From positions 55,414,564-55,478,563 of the forward strand of contig OZ023211.1 of NCBI GenBank assembly GCA_963995525.1: 64,000 bases of DNA, read 5' to 3'. A model generated the notes under the pieces. That model was not told where the DNA came from and did not search any database. It saw only the letters and a program-made list of their open reading frames with translations. The DNA is from Escarpia spicata. Lineage: Eukaryota; Annelida; Polychaeta; Sabellida; Siboglinidae. Both the position numbers and the translations under genes were made by a program. Shown here one piece after another: positions 12,419 to 25,875 of the stretch. Positions within the stretch are counted from its first letter, which is position 1. Each line of letters begins with the position of its first letter.

Positions 12419-14289
12419 GTAGTATCGTTATCATCAACACAATGTATTAGTAGTTATGAACGCACTTTGTTGTACATAGTATCGTTATCATCAACACAAT
12501 GTATTAGTACTTATGAACGCACTTTGTTGTACACAGTATCGTTATCATCATCAAAATGTATTAGTACTTATGATCGCACTTTGTTGTACATAGTATCGTT
12601 ATCATCAACACAATGTATTAGTACTTATGATCGCACTTTGTTGTACACAGTATCGTTATCATCATCACAATGTATTAGTACTTATGAACGCACTTTGTTG
12701 TACACAGTATCGTTATCATCATCACAATGTATTAGTACTTATGATCGCACTTTGTTGTACGCAGTATCGTTATCATCATCACAATGTATTAGTACTTATG
12801 AACGCACTTTGTTGTACACAGTATCGTTATCATCATCACAATGTATTAGTACTTATGAACGCACTTTGTTGTACACAGTATCGTTATCATCATCACAATG
12901 TATTAGTACTTATGATCGCACTTTGTTGTACACAGTATCGTTATCATCATCACAATGTATTAGTACTTATGAACGCACTTTGTTGTACACAGTATCGTTA
13001 TCATCATCACAATGTATTAGTACTTATGAACGCACTTTGTTGTACACAGTATCGTTATCATCATCACAATGTATTAGTACTTATGATCGCACTTTGTTGT
13101 ACACAGTATCGTTATCATCATCACAATGTATTAGTACTTATGATCGCACTTTGTTGTACACAGTATCGTTATCATCATCACAATGTATTAGTACTTATGA
13201 ACGCACTTTGTTGTACACAGTATCGTTATCATCATCACAATGTATTAGTACTTATGAACGCACTTTGTTGTACACAGTATCGTTATCATCATCACAATGT
13301 ATTAGTACTTATGATCGCACTTTGTTGTACACAGTATCGTTATCATCATCACAATGTATTAGTACTTATGAACGCACTTTGTTGTACACAGTATCGTTAT
13401 CATCATCACAATGTATTAGTACTTATGAACGCACTTTGTTGTATACAGTATCGTTATCATCATCACAATGTATTAGTACTTATGAACGCACTTTGTTGTA
13501 CACAGTATCGTTATCATCATCACAATGTATTAGTACTTATGATCGCACTTTATTGTACACAGTATCGTTATCATCATCACAATGTATTAGTACTTATGAA
13601 CGCACTTTGTTGTACACAGTATCGTTATCATCATCACAATGTATTAGTACTTATGAACGCACTTTGTTGTACACAGTATCGTTATCATCATCACAATGTA
13701 TTAGTACTTATGATCGCACTTTATTGTACACAGTATCGTTATCATCATCACAATGTATTAGTACTTATGAACGCACTTTGTTGTACACAGTATCGTTATC
13801 ATCATCACAATGTATTAGTACTTATGAACGCACTTTGTTGTACACAGTATCGTTATCATCATCACAATGTATTAGTACTTATGAACGCACTTTGTTGTAC
13901 ACAGTATCGTTATCATCATCACAATGTATTAGCACTTATGAACGCACTTTGTTGTATACAGTATCGTTATCATCATCACAATGTATTAGTACTTATGAAC
14001 GCACTTTGTTGTTCACAGTATCGTTATCATCATCACAATGTATTAGTACTTATGAACGCACTTTGTTGTACACAGTATCGTTATCATCATCACAATGTAT
14101 TAGTACTTATGAACGTACTTTGTTGTACACCGTATCGTTATCATCATCACAATGTATTAGTACTTATGAACGCACTTTGTTGTACACAGTATCGTTATCA
14201 TCATCACAATGTATTAGTACTTATGAACGCACTTTGTTGTACACAGTATCGTTATCATCATCACAATGTATTAGTACTTATGAACGTAC
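12419..14289 (-). repeat. 57-bp minisatellite carrying the exon 3 splice-donor end (~33 units)
   Basis: About 33 head-to-tail copies of a 57-bp unit abut GNMT exon 3. Read on the gene's strand, each unit contains 'TACAACAAAGTGCGTTCATAAG'-type sequence: the last codons of exon 3 (Tyr-Asn-Lys) followed by a GTGCGT donor-like hexamer. Copy B has a single unit at the same place (27450-27510), and its functional donor is GTGCGT, so copy A was amplified after duplication. An A/T variant (tatgaacgc versus tatgatcgc) recurs often as an a-a-t triplet, hinting at a 171-bp higher-order unit. Because 57 is divisible by 3, long frames are open (656 and 579 codons on the plus strand); they are repeat artefacts. 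Confidence 0.95.
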
Positions 14290-14558
14290 TTTGTTGTAGT
14301 AAACGTTTTGCACCGGTTCTACTCCCCGGTCAAGAATGTCGTCATAATTACGGTGGTCGAGGATAAGAATTCCACCGGGCTTCACGGCCGCGAACAGGTT
14401 CGTTAGCCCCGTCTTCTGGTTTTGTTTTGTGCCTTCGAAATCGGGTAACTGGGAAAATGAATTTCCCAGACATAAGACGATATCAAAACCAGCCTTGGGC
14501 AACCCGTCAATACGCCGCAGATCTTCCGGCAGGGTACTCCAGTTTCCCCGCCCTATCA
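14290..14558 (-). CDS. GNMT: Glycine N-methyltransferase, exon 3 (copy A)
   Basis: A 269-bp exon, acceptor 'tttgtaccaacag', donor GTACGT, phase 1 in (two bases completing a Val codon) and phase 0 out. It covers the SAM-dependent methyltransferase core: IGRGNW (the Asn-Trp pair lies near the adenine pocket in GNMT), GFDIVLCLGNSF and ILILDHRNYDDIL. By comparison with rat GNMT, the Asn of LGNSF and the Arg of DHRNYD correspond to substrate-carboxylate-binding residues. No exon 1 or 2 is visible upstream of this copy before copy B begins, so by itself it cannot encode a complete enzyme. It could be a pseudogene, or an alternative 3' cassette of the gene whose exon 2 is at 29942-30069. Confidence 0.92.
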
Positions 14559-14775
14559 CTGTTGGTACAAAAGGATATTATTATAGGTAATTTTAAGACG
14601 GAAGTTAAGGGTTGTGCCTTAAAAATCACCAATGGAAAATCTGTTCTTTGGAACACAAACTAAATTTGTTTTTGAAATATTCAGCAACGTTGCAATTATT
14701 GCGCGAATACCAATGGTTCACTATTGTTTATCACCACACATTCAATTATATAGCTGAGTGAACAGAAGCAGGGGT

Positions 14776-15128
14776 TAGAGACTGTGCAAGGGGTTAGGGA
14801 CTGTGCAAGGGATTAGGGACTGTGCAAGGGGTTAGGGACTGTGCAAGGGATTAGGTACTGTGCAAGGGGTTAGGGACTGTGCAAGGGATTAGGGACTGTG
14901 CAAGGGGTTAGGGACTGTGCAAGGGATTAGGGACTGTGCAAGGGGTTAGGGACTGTGCAAGGGATTAGGGACTGTGCAAGGGATTAGGGACTGAGCAAGG
15001 GATTAGGGACTGTGTAAGGGATTAGGGACTGTGCATGGGATTGGGGACTGTGCAAGGGATTAGGGACTGTGCAAGGGATTAGGGATTGTGCAAGGGATTA
15101 GGGACTGTGCAAGGGATTAGGGACTGTG
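14776..15128 (+). repeat. 19-bp minisatellite (GGGATTAGGGACTGTGCAA), copy A
   Basis: About 19 units. Units vary GGATTAGGG / GGGTTAGGG, so a TTAGGG hexamer recurs every 19 bp. It lies in the intron upstream of GNMT exon 3 and is shared with copy B (27987-28365). Confidence 0.95.
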
Positions 15129-15606
15129 CTCCCTTTGGTTTTAGTTTCCACCCTAAATATGTTGCGTCACTACATTTTAAGATTAAAAAAATAACAGATG
15201 ACTAAAGCTGAACACTGTTACATCACTCCCGTCCGATACCCCAGAAGTACTTCTGCTAATTGTTTAATTCCGTGTAGCATGTCACTTATGGTCAACCGTT
15301 TTAGCGACGTATATTTTTATTGTTGTATTATACGAGTGGTAAATAAAATAAACATTTAAAAACACATGGATAGATAAGTCAAGAATAAACCAAAGTTAGC
15401 TAATTTATATATGCATAAAACTATCGCAATACTATTAGAATAATAAAAACTTATCCCACGTAGTCAGCCCTAATTACACTGGACAACAAAGATTTTGTTA
15501 CTGCAATAAAAGCATGTGTTCTATACTCAAATGAGTATGCCAATTCTAATTAAATCAGAATTTTCCCAGTACGTAACGATTTTAAGTTATACATATGATC
15601 CAATTA

Positions 15607-18165
15607 ATAATAATAATATTTTTATTTAATATAGCGCCAGGTCCAATTACAAATTGTTCGTGGCGCTTTACAACATGTAGAACCCAGATATAGGTAATAA
15701 TGATGGCTAAATAAACATGCATTTTCTAAAAGAAATTCTTAAAAAATAAATATTAGTAAAATACAAAATAAATACAGTAATTAAATAAATATATTAAAAT
15801 AATTATCATAGCTACAGTTCTATGTAGAAATAAGACATTGTCAATTAATTTATCTGAACTAATGTACATGCAGGTATAAAATAAATATATCAATATATTA
15901 ATTAATACATAAGAGATATAAAACAAATCAATGCAGAGATTAACTATGCCACATTGGACAAGAACGAGAGTCTAAAAAATTTAGTCTTTAAACGTGCCTT
16001 GAAAGTAGAGAGACAATCATACGTTTTAATGTCATTAGGCAAAGTGTTCCACAAAGTCGCCGCGGCGACCGCAAATGAACTGTCCCCAGCTTTGACATGA
16101 GTCCGCACGACCGTTAACATGTTATTGTTGGTAGAGCGCAGGGCTCTTGTTGGTTTGTATGGGCATATAAGGTCGCATAAATATTTTGGGGCATCGCCAT
16201 GCAGAGCTTTATATGTAAACACTAATAGCTTAATGTCGATTCTGTGTGCTACAGGCAACCAGTGAAGAATGCACAACAAAGGCATGGCGCTGTCACTCCG
16301 TGGGCGGCGTAGGATCAATCTAGCAGCAGAGTTGTGCATTCTCTGCAGTCGAGCGATGTTGTTGACAAAAGTGCCGTATAGAAGTGAATTGTAGTAATCA
16401 AGCCTTGATGTAATAATGGCGTTGACGACACGTTCCTTTGTCATCGTTGGGAGATAACGACTCATCTGGTTAATATGGCGCAGGTGAAATGAGCACACAC
16501 TGACGATGCTTGAAACTTGCTTCTTAAAATCGAGGTGGCGATCCATAACGACACCAAGGTTACGAACACATCTTGAGGCAGTAATCGTAACATATCCTAC
16601 GCGTATCACACTGCCGTCAATAAGCGCAGCGGCAGTCTTTGGCACTACGGGAAGATTTCCCTTTTATTGTTGTTCATGCACATGTAGTTTGATGTCATCC
16701 ACTGATTTACAATATCTAGACACTCCTCCATACGTCGCATAGTAGCAGCCAGCGCAGTCGCAGTGAGGTCAAAATGGCAGTACCATTGCAGATCATCCGC
16801 ATAATGATGAAAACAAAGTCCATGCGCCCTGATTATGTCGCCAATGGGTTGTATTACATCGAGAATAACAAAGGACCCAGCACCGAACCCTGTGGGACAC
16901 CCGATGTCACGCAAGTTGTATTCGATGACGCATCACGAATGACCACCCGCTGGGTCCGGCCCTGCAGATAGGATTGCAGCCAGCCAAGCGCCTTGCCAAC
17001 AATGCCGTAACGCAACCGAAGGCGCTGGATCATTATCTTGTGATTGATTGTGTCAAAGGCCGCACTAAAGTCAATAAGAACTAGTGCCGTGCGATGTCTT
17101 TTATCTATAGCGGATTTCATGGTATTTGTTACACACAATAGTGCGGTTTCAGTTGAATGATTCTTCCGGTAGGCTGATTGGAAACAGTCCTCCATTCGCT
17201 GATCGGAAATATGAGAGATGATCCTTCGCGCAATAACTTTCTCTATGACTTTTGACAGATGGCTTAGGTTGCTGGCTTGACGGTAGTTGTTGAGTATGTC
17301 CTTGTTGAGTAATTGTTTCTTGAGCAATGGCCGGACAATTGCGTGCTTAAGGAGCACAGGTATGACTGCCTCCTCGAGTGAGGCGTTTACAATTTGTATG
17401 ATGGTAGGCACGATACTGTCCATGTTGTCATTTAGTTGCTTAGTTGGTAGTGGATCAAATGAGCATGTCGTATCCGTAGTGCCAAGAATATTAGTGATTT
17501 CGGCTGTAGTAGTTGGCTCGAACACTTGAATTGGGTCAGTAAAACAACGTATCTCGTCCTCTGTCGGGTCAACGGCAATGCGGTAGTGCAAGTTAATCAG
17601 TAATTTCTCGATCTTTTCTTGGAAGAAACGTGAGAATTTATCACACCCTTCCTTCACTGAGCAGAATTCAGGAAGTTGCATTTTGTGTACGTCGAGTGAT
17701 CTCAGAATGCGAAACATGTTCTTGTTATTAGCGTTCTGTAATTGTCCGCGATAATACTCGGTTTTCTTACTGGCTATCATTGTAGTGCAGTCGTCGCGAG
17801 CGTCGACGTATAATTGGCGGTGTATTTCGAGTTTTGTTCTTCTCCACAGATTCTCACATGTTCGCCTCTTCTCTCTTGCTTCGTCGACTTCAGCGTCATA
17901 CCACGGATGCGGCAAGTTACTCCTGACGTGTACGTAGCGCCAAGGATCGTGCTTGTCTAAGCAGTTAGTGAGACAGGTGTTGTAGTCCGATGCTAAGACG
18001 GTCAGCGTGGGCACACATGCCACAACACACAAATTTAACGTCATAATTGAACACTGCAGCATTTATGATGCGGAAGTTGCGCTTGGCAATTACTGAAGTT
18101 TCAACTGTCGGTTGCAACACATTTAATGCCAGTTCTATGCGATTGTGGTCCGATAAACAACAACA
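15607..18165 (-). pseudogene. L2/CR1-like LINE, 5'-truncated, frameshifted
   Basis: Minus-strand ORF fragments in order: the end of the endonuclease ('DHNRIELALNVLQPTVETSV', 18030-18165), linker, RT blocks with 'TALVLIDFSAAFDTINHKIM', 'TSGVPQGSVLGPLLF' and the catalytic box HHYADDLQ, then a C-terminal region with 'RLILRRPRSDSAMPLLCILH' and 'DIKTYDCLSTFKARLKTKFF'. Frameshifts fall near 16900 and 16645. The 3' end (left side) carries a TAA/ATT-rich tail, typical of L2/CR1. It was inserted at the right edge of duplication copy A, directly after 'gatccaatta', which in copy B continues into unrelated sequence. It is dead because of frameshifts and the missing 5' part. Confidence 0.9.
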
Positions 18166-19600
18166 GAAGATACTAAGTTATCGCCGTCATGACTTATCAT
18201 GTGGCATTGATACAGTTGTAGCAGTTGTTACTTGTATCTATTGTATTGTACATGTACTGGGCAGAGTCCTGGGACTGGCTGGTAAAGCCACATTGTCTTA
18301 CATAGACTCTGCTATTAAAACAGCATTACACCTTTTTACAGGTGTGGAGTTGTAATGATTTTCTCGAACAACCGAACTGAGCAGACCGCGAGATATGCAA
18401 TACTGTATTGTTGAAAAATATGCAGAAAATGCACGACTTGAGAATCATTGGACGATGTTCACGACTTCAACAACACTTATTTATTTCACCTGATCCCGCA
18501 GATAGTTTGCTATTAATTGTTACAATAAATTAAACTGTGTGGTTTGAACTTACCGTTTAGATTGTTCACAGTTGACACACACTCCTCTACATACATTTTC
18601 TCTGGTGGCTAAGCTGGCACTCGTAGTGTCGGCCTACCAGCGAAACTGTGTGTATTGCGTTGTTTTCGCTACACTGCAGGTGACATTTTGTGCCCTCACA
18701 GAAATATCCACGTAGGTTTTCATGAGGACATTTTATTTAAGGCTGCTCCAACAACCGTTTGAAGGAACCGATGTTTCTGCCAATGAAACTGGGTGTCTTG
18801 CGGAAAGGTGTGGTTTTAGAAACTATAATATGTGAAACTTCGCTTCTAATTATGCGACTAACTAGGCACTTTGTCGCGGCAGACAAGTGTGCAGCAGAAT
18901 TCTAGTTAGAAGAAATGAGCTAGATAAATAAACCGTAATTACACCTCTATTTTAAAATAGCAAATCCGTGGAAAGGGGTTTAAAAACATTTATTCACATA
19001 ATCGAGATAATTCTATTACAGTATAACATTAAAAAAAATTATCAATGCTATATATTCGCTTAATAATGATTAGCCATTCTTAAGAATGCTCAAACGTATC
19101 AAAAACAATACTTTAAATATCAATTAATGTATCAATGTGCGGCTTGAAATACTGCTTCTTCTTAATAAACTATGAGATGCGCGGCTTTGTAATAGCTAGC
19201 ATACATTGGAAGTCTTCATCAAGATCAAATATATTTCTGGCCTGGGTTTTACTGTTCATCCTTATAGAAATGCAGGTGGTCCACAACAATATAGTGTGAC
19301 CAATGAGAATAGGACTTTGAAATATCTCTCAAGGAGAATTGGGTATTCACTACTGATCTGCTTTTGTCTGAACCTTACAAGGTAAGCTTTTATAGTCTGC
19401 TTTCTGCGTGCGAGCTTCTCGCAAACCAAAGAACTCGACTTCAGCCGTCACATCCTCGTTTTGACGACTGATTCGTCCACTGAAAATAGTATGATAATGC
19501 TATCATAATCCTTGCGTTCCAAACTACAAACATTGTATATAACTATACAAAAATATTTACGGAATCACCCATGCTAGCACGTACGGCGTGCTATCATCGG
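18166..19600. other. No recognisable gene
   Basis: Intergenic or intronic sequence without motif support. Confidence 0.5.
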
Positions 19601-19606
19601 CAAAGA

Positions 19607-19891
19607 TTACCGCTCTTCGTCCACCTCAAGTCGCAAAGGCCATATGCAGAACAAGACATCAACAGCCTGAACTTTACGGTGGTAAAACTGGAACTTGCTA
19701 AGGGAACTGGCAACATATAGTCTTGAGCTATGAGAATATTCACCATATTCCGTTGAAATCAGCCCAGTTTTAGAACGAATGTACATCGCCTCTTGGTCAC
19801 AGTCATTTATTATATATCTTCTGCAGCAATTTTCACCCTTCCAAGAATATGATGTTTCTTCCCTTAGTTCGAACACATATTTGTGTATCAT
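19607..19891 (-). CDS. Unidentified 94-codon open frame
   Basis: An ATG-initiated minus-strand frame contains several Tyr and Cys residues (SWKGENCCRRYIINDCDQEA) and ends LRLEVDEER then TAA. I do not recognise the family. It has a more protein-like composition than neighbouring frames, but 285 bp open by chance is plausible. It lies 3' of the docking-protein exon on the same strand, beyond that exon's stop codon, so it would be a separate gene if real. Confidence 0.2.
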   Translation of the reverse strand: MIHKYVFELREETSYSWKGENCCRRYIINDCDQEAMYIRSKTGLISTEYGEYSHSSRLYVASSLSKFQFYHRKVQAVDVLFCIWPLRLEVDEER

Positions 19892-20098
19892 TAATGCGGT
19901 GTGCTAATAAGGCGTAGTCGTAATAAATTTATTACGGAAATATCCATGCATTAAAACTTGTTCCCCCAAAAGTCAGTATTTCTATCGAAGGGCTAATTAC
20001 CCACAGGTTAAATACTGCTGGGGTAGATACCCATGATATGGTTTAATTGTCTATCGTCAATGTAAAATCTTTCATCAGCTACATTTGCCTCTCTTTCG

Positions 20099-20162
20099 AA
20101 CACGCACGCACGCGCACGCGCACGCACACGCACACACACACACACACGCATGCACACACACG

Positions 20163-20197
<35 letters not shown>

Positions 20198-20222
20198 GAA
20201 CACACACACACACACACACACA
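20099..20222 (+). repeat. (CA)n/(CG)n microsatellite
   Basis: Alternating CGCA, CACA and CGCG dinucleotides, a potential Z-DNA-forming purine/pyrimidine tract. Confidence 0.93.
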
Positions 20223-20616
20223 TGCCAATGTACCGCGACAGACGAGTACTATTTTATTGACGTGATATTGGCTTCCCCTCAACAAGGTTTGCATGGGATG
20301 AAGATACAGGTGTACATATTCAATGTCACATCTTAGCTGTACATAAAACGTTTGCATGACACCCCTCTCAACTTCCATTTTACACACAATTTAATGTCGC
20401 GTCCCAGTGGATTTCCGTAAGTTACTGAGGATTTTAAACCACGAATTCCTTCGACGGCCGCAGATGGAAGAATAAATGCAACCGCCAATGTCTTGCTATA
20501 CATTTTGCCGATGTACAGATTATGTACATGACAACTGCAAAAAAGACGGTATTTTTTATATATAATTATAGTTATCAAAGAACAACATATAGTAGGCGGG
20601 AAGCTTGCAGCATAAG

Positions 20617-21376
20617 CTACGCTATGATGTTATTCGGCGTGCAGAAAGAGGGAGACACCTTCCTTGGCACCGCATACACGTTTTCTGGCTGCACGGATTT
20701 AGCCCGTCTTCTAGGAGGCTTTGGTGGAACCGATGGGCTACGGCTTGTCTGTGATGCAATAAGGACAGCGGTGTCATCTGTGGGCTTTGGTGGAACTAAT
20801 GGCTTACTGCTGTTCTGTGTGGCAATAAGTACCACGGTGTCACCTGTGTTCTCGTCCAGTTGTGTCATCAACGAGGAGTCGATGTCGACAGGCGACAACG
20901 TCGGCACAACCGTTGAATCACAGGTTGGAATTGGCAATGAGTTCATTGGAATGACGTAAATATCGTCGGTTTCCGCCTGTGCATCGTAAATGTCATCAAC
21001 GAAGAACTGAACGCTGGCGGTGTGGAAGCCCTCACAGTTCCGCGGGACGTCGTTTATGTTCTCCTCGGCGTTGTCATACGTATCGCCCGTTTGCTGTGAT
21101 GATCTGGAGGAGAGACGTCGGTTTTCGATTTGTGGCAAGGGGTCGCTTACGTGACGTCCGGTTCCCGAGGCGTCTGGTGTGTCGTAAACGCGGGTGTGCC
21201 CCATCTCGGGATTCGAAACTCGGCGGTGCAGGGTTGTTTCACGGGGAACGTCGTATATGTGCTCGGCTGCGGCGCTGAAGATGACGTCGCCATCGACTGG
21301 AAAGAATCGAGAAAAGTCGACAGGTGGCGCACTGGTCGATAGGGTTGTTGTAGACGTTCCCTCATAGACGTCGCCT
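20617..21376 (-). CDS. Terminal exon of a tyrosine-motif docking protein or receptor tail
   Basis: About 250 residues from acceptor 'attactgcag' (exon start at 21376, or 21374 if a downstream AG is used) to a TAA stop. The protein is low-complexity and carries a series of phosphotyrosine-type motifs: GDVYEG, EHIYDVPRE, TRVYDTPD, GDTYDNAE (YxN, Grb2-type), DDIYDAQ, DDIYVIP and ENVYAVPRK. Several are YxxP, the Crk/Nck-type SH2 ligand. Two class II proline ligands, SKPLVPPKP and SPSVPPKPPRRR, sit in an internal ~20-residue duplication beginning GDTVVLIA / DDTAVLIA. Such composition is known in DOK/Gab/p130Cas adaptors and in cytoplasmic tails of receptors such as Draper/MEGF10. No folded domain is present in this exon, so I cannot name the gene. 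Confidence 0.7.
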
Positions 21377-21581
21377 CTGCAGTAATAGAAGCAATAGTTG
21401 CTTATTTTCTTGAAATTTGGCAAAGAACTAGAGGACACGTATTAACACCAGTGAATGAGTAGCGTAGATTGGATATCAGAAATGATCATTCCCACACAAA
21501 ACGATAATTGGGTGAAATCAATGATCTACTAGTTGTGTAAATATTAACAGCGTGACGTCTAAACACAACATTCACTCGTAT

Positions 21582-21796
21582 CTGTATGAATGAGTACCTG
21601 GCTATAGACAATGGTGGATATTTGTCTACAAATAATCTTCGCGCATTAATTGCAGCGTTGCCGAATGCCCCAGAGAAGTCGGGATGGATGGTTTTCGAAT
21701 TAACCGGTCTGCCAAGGAGTAATATGTAATTTGTTGTAAGCAGTCCTAAAGACTGGATACCGCGCTATACACGAACTGTCATCTGGTAATTTTGGT
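21582..21796 (+). mobile_element. tRNA-derived SINE, 5'-truncated, intronic
   Basis: Matches the body and tail of the SINE at 3871-4196: 'ctgtatgaatgagtacctgg', 'cttcgcgcattaattgcagcg', 'ggataccgcgctatac'. It lies in the intron between the docking-protein exon and the candidate exon at 21967-22110. Confidence 0.75.
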
Positions 21797-21966
21797 ATAC
21801 ATGGCAATCTCATTGAACCTTGTTACGTCTAATCAATAATAGCTGGAACGGCACACTCATAGATTATACGGGGTTTACCACGGGTGCATATCGATATTCG
21901 ATATTCTACAGTTGTTAAATAATTTGCGACACAGCAAAATGTACATAAATATTATTTAATACATAC

Positions 21967-22110
21967 CGTTACATGTTGGCCTCGGTGGTTGAAGCCGATG
22001 TTGATTTCGTGTGTCATGTTTTCTAATGTCGAATGTTGACTTGTAATCAGACTGCACTGATAATGAACGTCTAACAGACCGCTGGGAGGCACTGACAAAT
22101 CCGAGTTTTC
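21967..22110 (-). CDS. Candidate upstream exon of the docking-protein gene
   Basis: A 144-bp segment bounded by an acceptor (gattgcag) and a donor (GTATGT). One frame is open through 'KLGFVSASQRSVRRSLSVQS' and ends 'RLQPPRPTCN' with phase 1. That joins the docking exon in frame if the acceptor at 21374 is used. The product would be basic, Ser/Pro-rich and disordered. A second frame is also open, and no domain is visible, so this is a prediction from splice signals only. Confidence 0.4.
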
Positions 22111-23284
<1,174 letters not shown>

Positions 23285-23969
23285 CTGAACGTGTACACGC
23301 TCGTTGTAAGAGTGATAGCTCCGTTGTTTAAAACTAAACGTGTATTATTTATACTTTCTAGATACAGTGGTACGGCTTTTCAATCACGAAGGATCCTATC
23401 ACTCACTAAGAGGACGGTCAATATACACTAGTAGTATCTGATGTATTCTTATTATAGACTAATCAGCGGTATACGCTGCCGTCGTCTATGTAGGATGTAT
23501 AGAAACACTACACGAGGGAGGTCAGACTTCGTATCTTAAAAGGGATTAGTCACACGAAGCTTACAAGAAATGGGCATATGTCACGTATTATGAGAGAAAA
23601 CATTGATATAGCTGTCGAAACTCATACACACTAACGTACACCTAGCCGCGGAACAACAGACCAATGGCAGCAATTGTCACCATAAGATTGTGTTGAACTG
23701 TAACTCGTTCTCCTGATCATTTAATTTCTGATGGCGCCAATTTATAATAACTCCAGTGACGCCACCTGGTGAATGACGAAAAAATCATTGAGAAGGTAAA
23801 CCATTCTAAATAAAGTTCTACTGTTGTACTTTTTTGGTCAAATACATCACCAGTTGGTAGATCGAATGCCAATGTGCCAAGAAACCAAATGACTTTAGAA
23901 AGAGGCGAGAGTTGATCTGGGCGTCAGAGAGGATATATGAAGATACATTTATCAAACCCCAACGTTAGC

Positions 23970-24003
<34 letters not shown>

Positions 24004-24015
24004 ATATATATATAT
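23970..24015. repeat. (TAA)n(TTA)n(TA)n microsatellite
   Basis: TAA units run into their complement TTA and then TA. This can fold into a hairpin. Confidence 0.85.
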
Positions 24016-24892
24016 TATGTGGCAGATGGCAAAACGAATGCTTATACCAAGAGTGATAATAATCAGTCTTTTTATAGTATGCCTTTCTAAAGTATGTGGT
24101 TAACATGTTTGGTCAGATGACGGCACAGCAATACTATTAGTTATTTTCTCAACAAGTGTAAATTGTGTAAACCAACAATAATACAATTTGCTGGGTACTG
24201 GGCAAAGTACTGTCTAAGGTCGGTCTACACTAGCGATTAATGGATCGTTTGATCTGGCCATACTGCGTTGCCAGACAAAGAGGACAATGAATCGCGCATG
24301 TGTAAATTGTCCCTGGGAGTTATGGGAGATAGGCGGTTTCCCAATCACCTGAAAACTATCTACACGTAGTTGTATTATCTACAATACTGAGGCGAAACTT
24401 GTCATTTGTATCGCATCGGGCAATGCCGACCTAAGCTTAATACTTTCGAAGTGGTTCTCTCATGTACGTGTCGAGTAAACTGGTCAAATACTGATGTTTA
24501 CTCCTTAACGCCCCCACATATGCCGGACGGTTAATTTAATGTTACTACATTTAGTAAGAACTGTTATACGCATCCGTTGTATGGTTGTACTATTTTTGCC
24601 GTGGTAATATAAATACACATAAGCCATTAATTCATTCTGCCCTTCCCAGTCGAACAAAATGGCTTTGCATGCGGACAATTTGGGATAGAAATTGTATATA
24701 CTGGTTATCACTGCGATTGTTGCCGCTATCTACAGGATAGGATTAAATTGTATAATTGCGCTCTTTGTGGATCCCACAATCACGGAAACGTGGAAAATAA
24801 AAAAAGTGTACAAAAATAACCAACATTGAAGATGATTTTAATGACAAAACGGCATGTATCGTCACTGTTAAACTAACAGTGTCAGCAAGTGC

Positions 24893-24984
<92 letters not shown>

Positions 24985-24996
24985 TGTGTGTGTGTG
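24893..24996 (+). repeat. (TA)n(TG)n(TGCG)n microsatellite
   Basis: TA, then TG, then TGCG/GTGC units, within sequence private to copy B. Confidence 0.93.
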
Positions 24997-25137
24997 CCTT
25001 TTTAACTTCAAAACAGGTGTGGAGTTTCTGAATGTTGTGGTACGTGCTTTGAGTGTGTGGAGCTTGCCAAAACGTCCGAGACAGACTTGGATACAGCGAA
25101 CACGTGATTTGGAGCCAGTCATTAGTAGATTCTAAAC

Positions 25138-25309
25138 TTAAGTCGACTTCTTCTCAATGACATGAGCGTAGTAACCAGGTCTCTGCACCTCTCCAATCGG
25201 CTTGAAGTCAGCATAGATCGTCTGTTTGGTATTGGCTCCAAGCGCGTCTTGAATCAACCTGTTGAAGTCCGCTAGACGATGCGGGTAGCAGGACAAACGG
25301 AAATTCTGG
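25138..25309 (-). CDS. GNMT: Glycine N-methyltransferase, last coding exon (copy B)
   Basis: A 172-bp exon with the same acceptor ('ttgtttcag'), phase 2 entry and TAA stop as copy A. It has QNFRLSCYPHRLADF where copy A has SYYPH, so one conserved Tyr of the YYPH box is Cys here. Other changes (DALGANTK, VQRPGYYAH) are conservative or charge-changing. It belongs to the same transcription unit as exons 26630-26721, 27506-27774 and 29942-30069. Confidence 0.9.
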
Positions 25310-25402
25310 CTGAAACAAGTAAGCGAATCCATTATTATAATATATTGTAGTATAAATAATGTTATTAAATAAATTAATTAAAACTACGTAAATTAAAAAT
25401 CC

Positions 25403-25875
25403 CACTCACTCACTCACTCACTCACTCACTCACTCACTCACTCACTCACTCACTCACTCACTCACTCACTCACTCACTCACTCACTCACTCACTCACTCA
25501 CTCACTCACTCACTCACTCACTCACTCACTCACTCACTCACTCACTCACTCACTCACTCACTCACTCACTCACTCACTCACTCACTCACTCACTCACTCA
25601 CTCACTCACTCACTCACTCACTCACTCACTCACTCACTCACTCACTCACTCACTCACTCACTCACTCACTCACTCACTCACTCACTCACTCACTCACTCA
25701 CTCACTCACTCACTCACTCACTCACTCACTCACTCACTCACTCACTCACTCACTCACTCACTCACTCACTCACTCACTCACTCACTCACTCACTCACTCA
25801 CTCACTCACTCACTCACTCACTCACTCACTCACTCACTCACTCACTCACTCACTCACTCACTCACTCACTCACTC
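25403..25875 (+). repeat. (CACT)n tetranucleotide array, ~473 bp
   Basis: About 118 perfect CACT units in the intron between exons 5 and 4 of GNMT copy B. The matching intron of copy A has about four imperfect units. Confidence 0.98.

Noticed and set aside
12419..14289. CRISPR-like array
   Set aside because: Units are contiguous with no variable spacers, and the context is clearly eukaryotic.
12329..14366. 656- and 579-codon repeat proteins on the plus strand
   Set aside because: They come from a 57-bp unit (multiple of three) in an intron on the opposite strand of GNMT. The unit is explained by duplication of the splice junction and is present only once in copy B.
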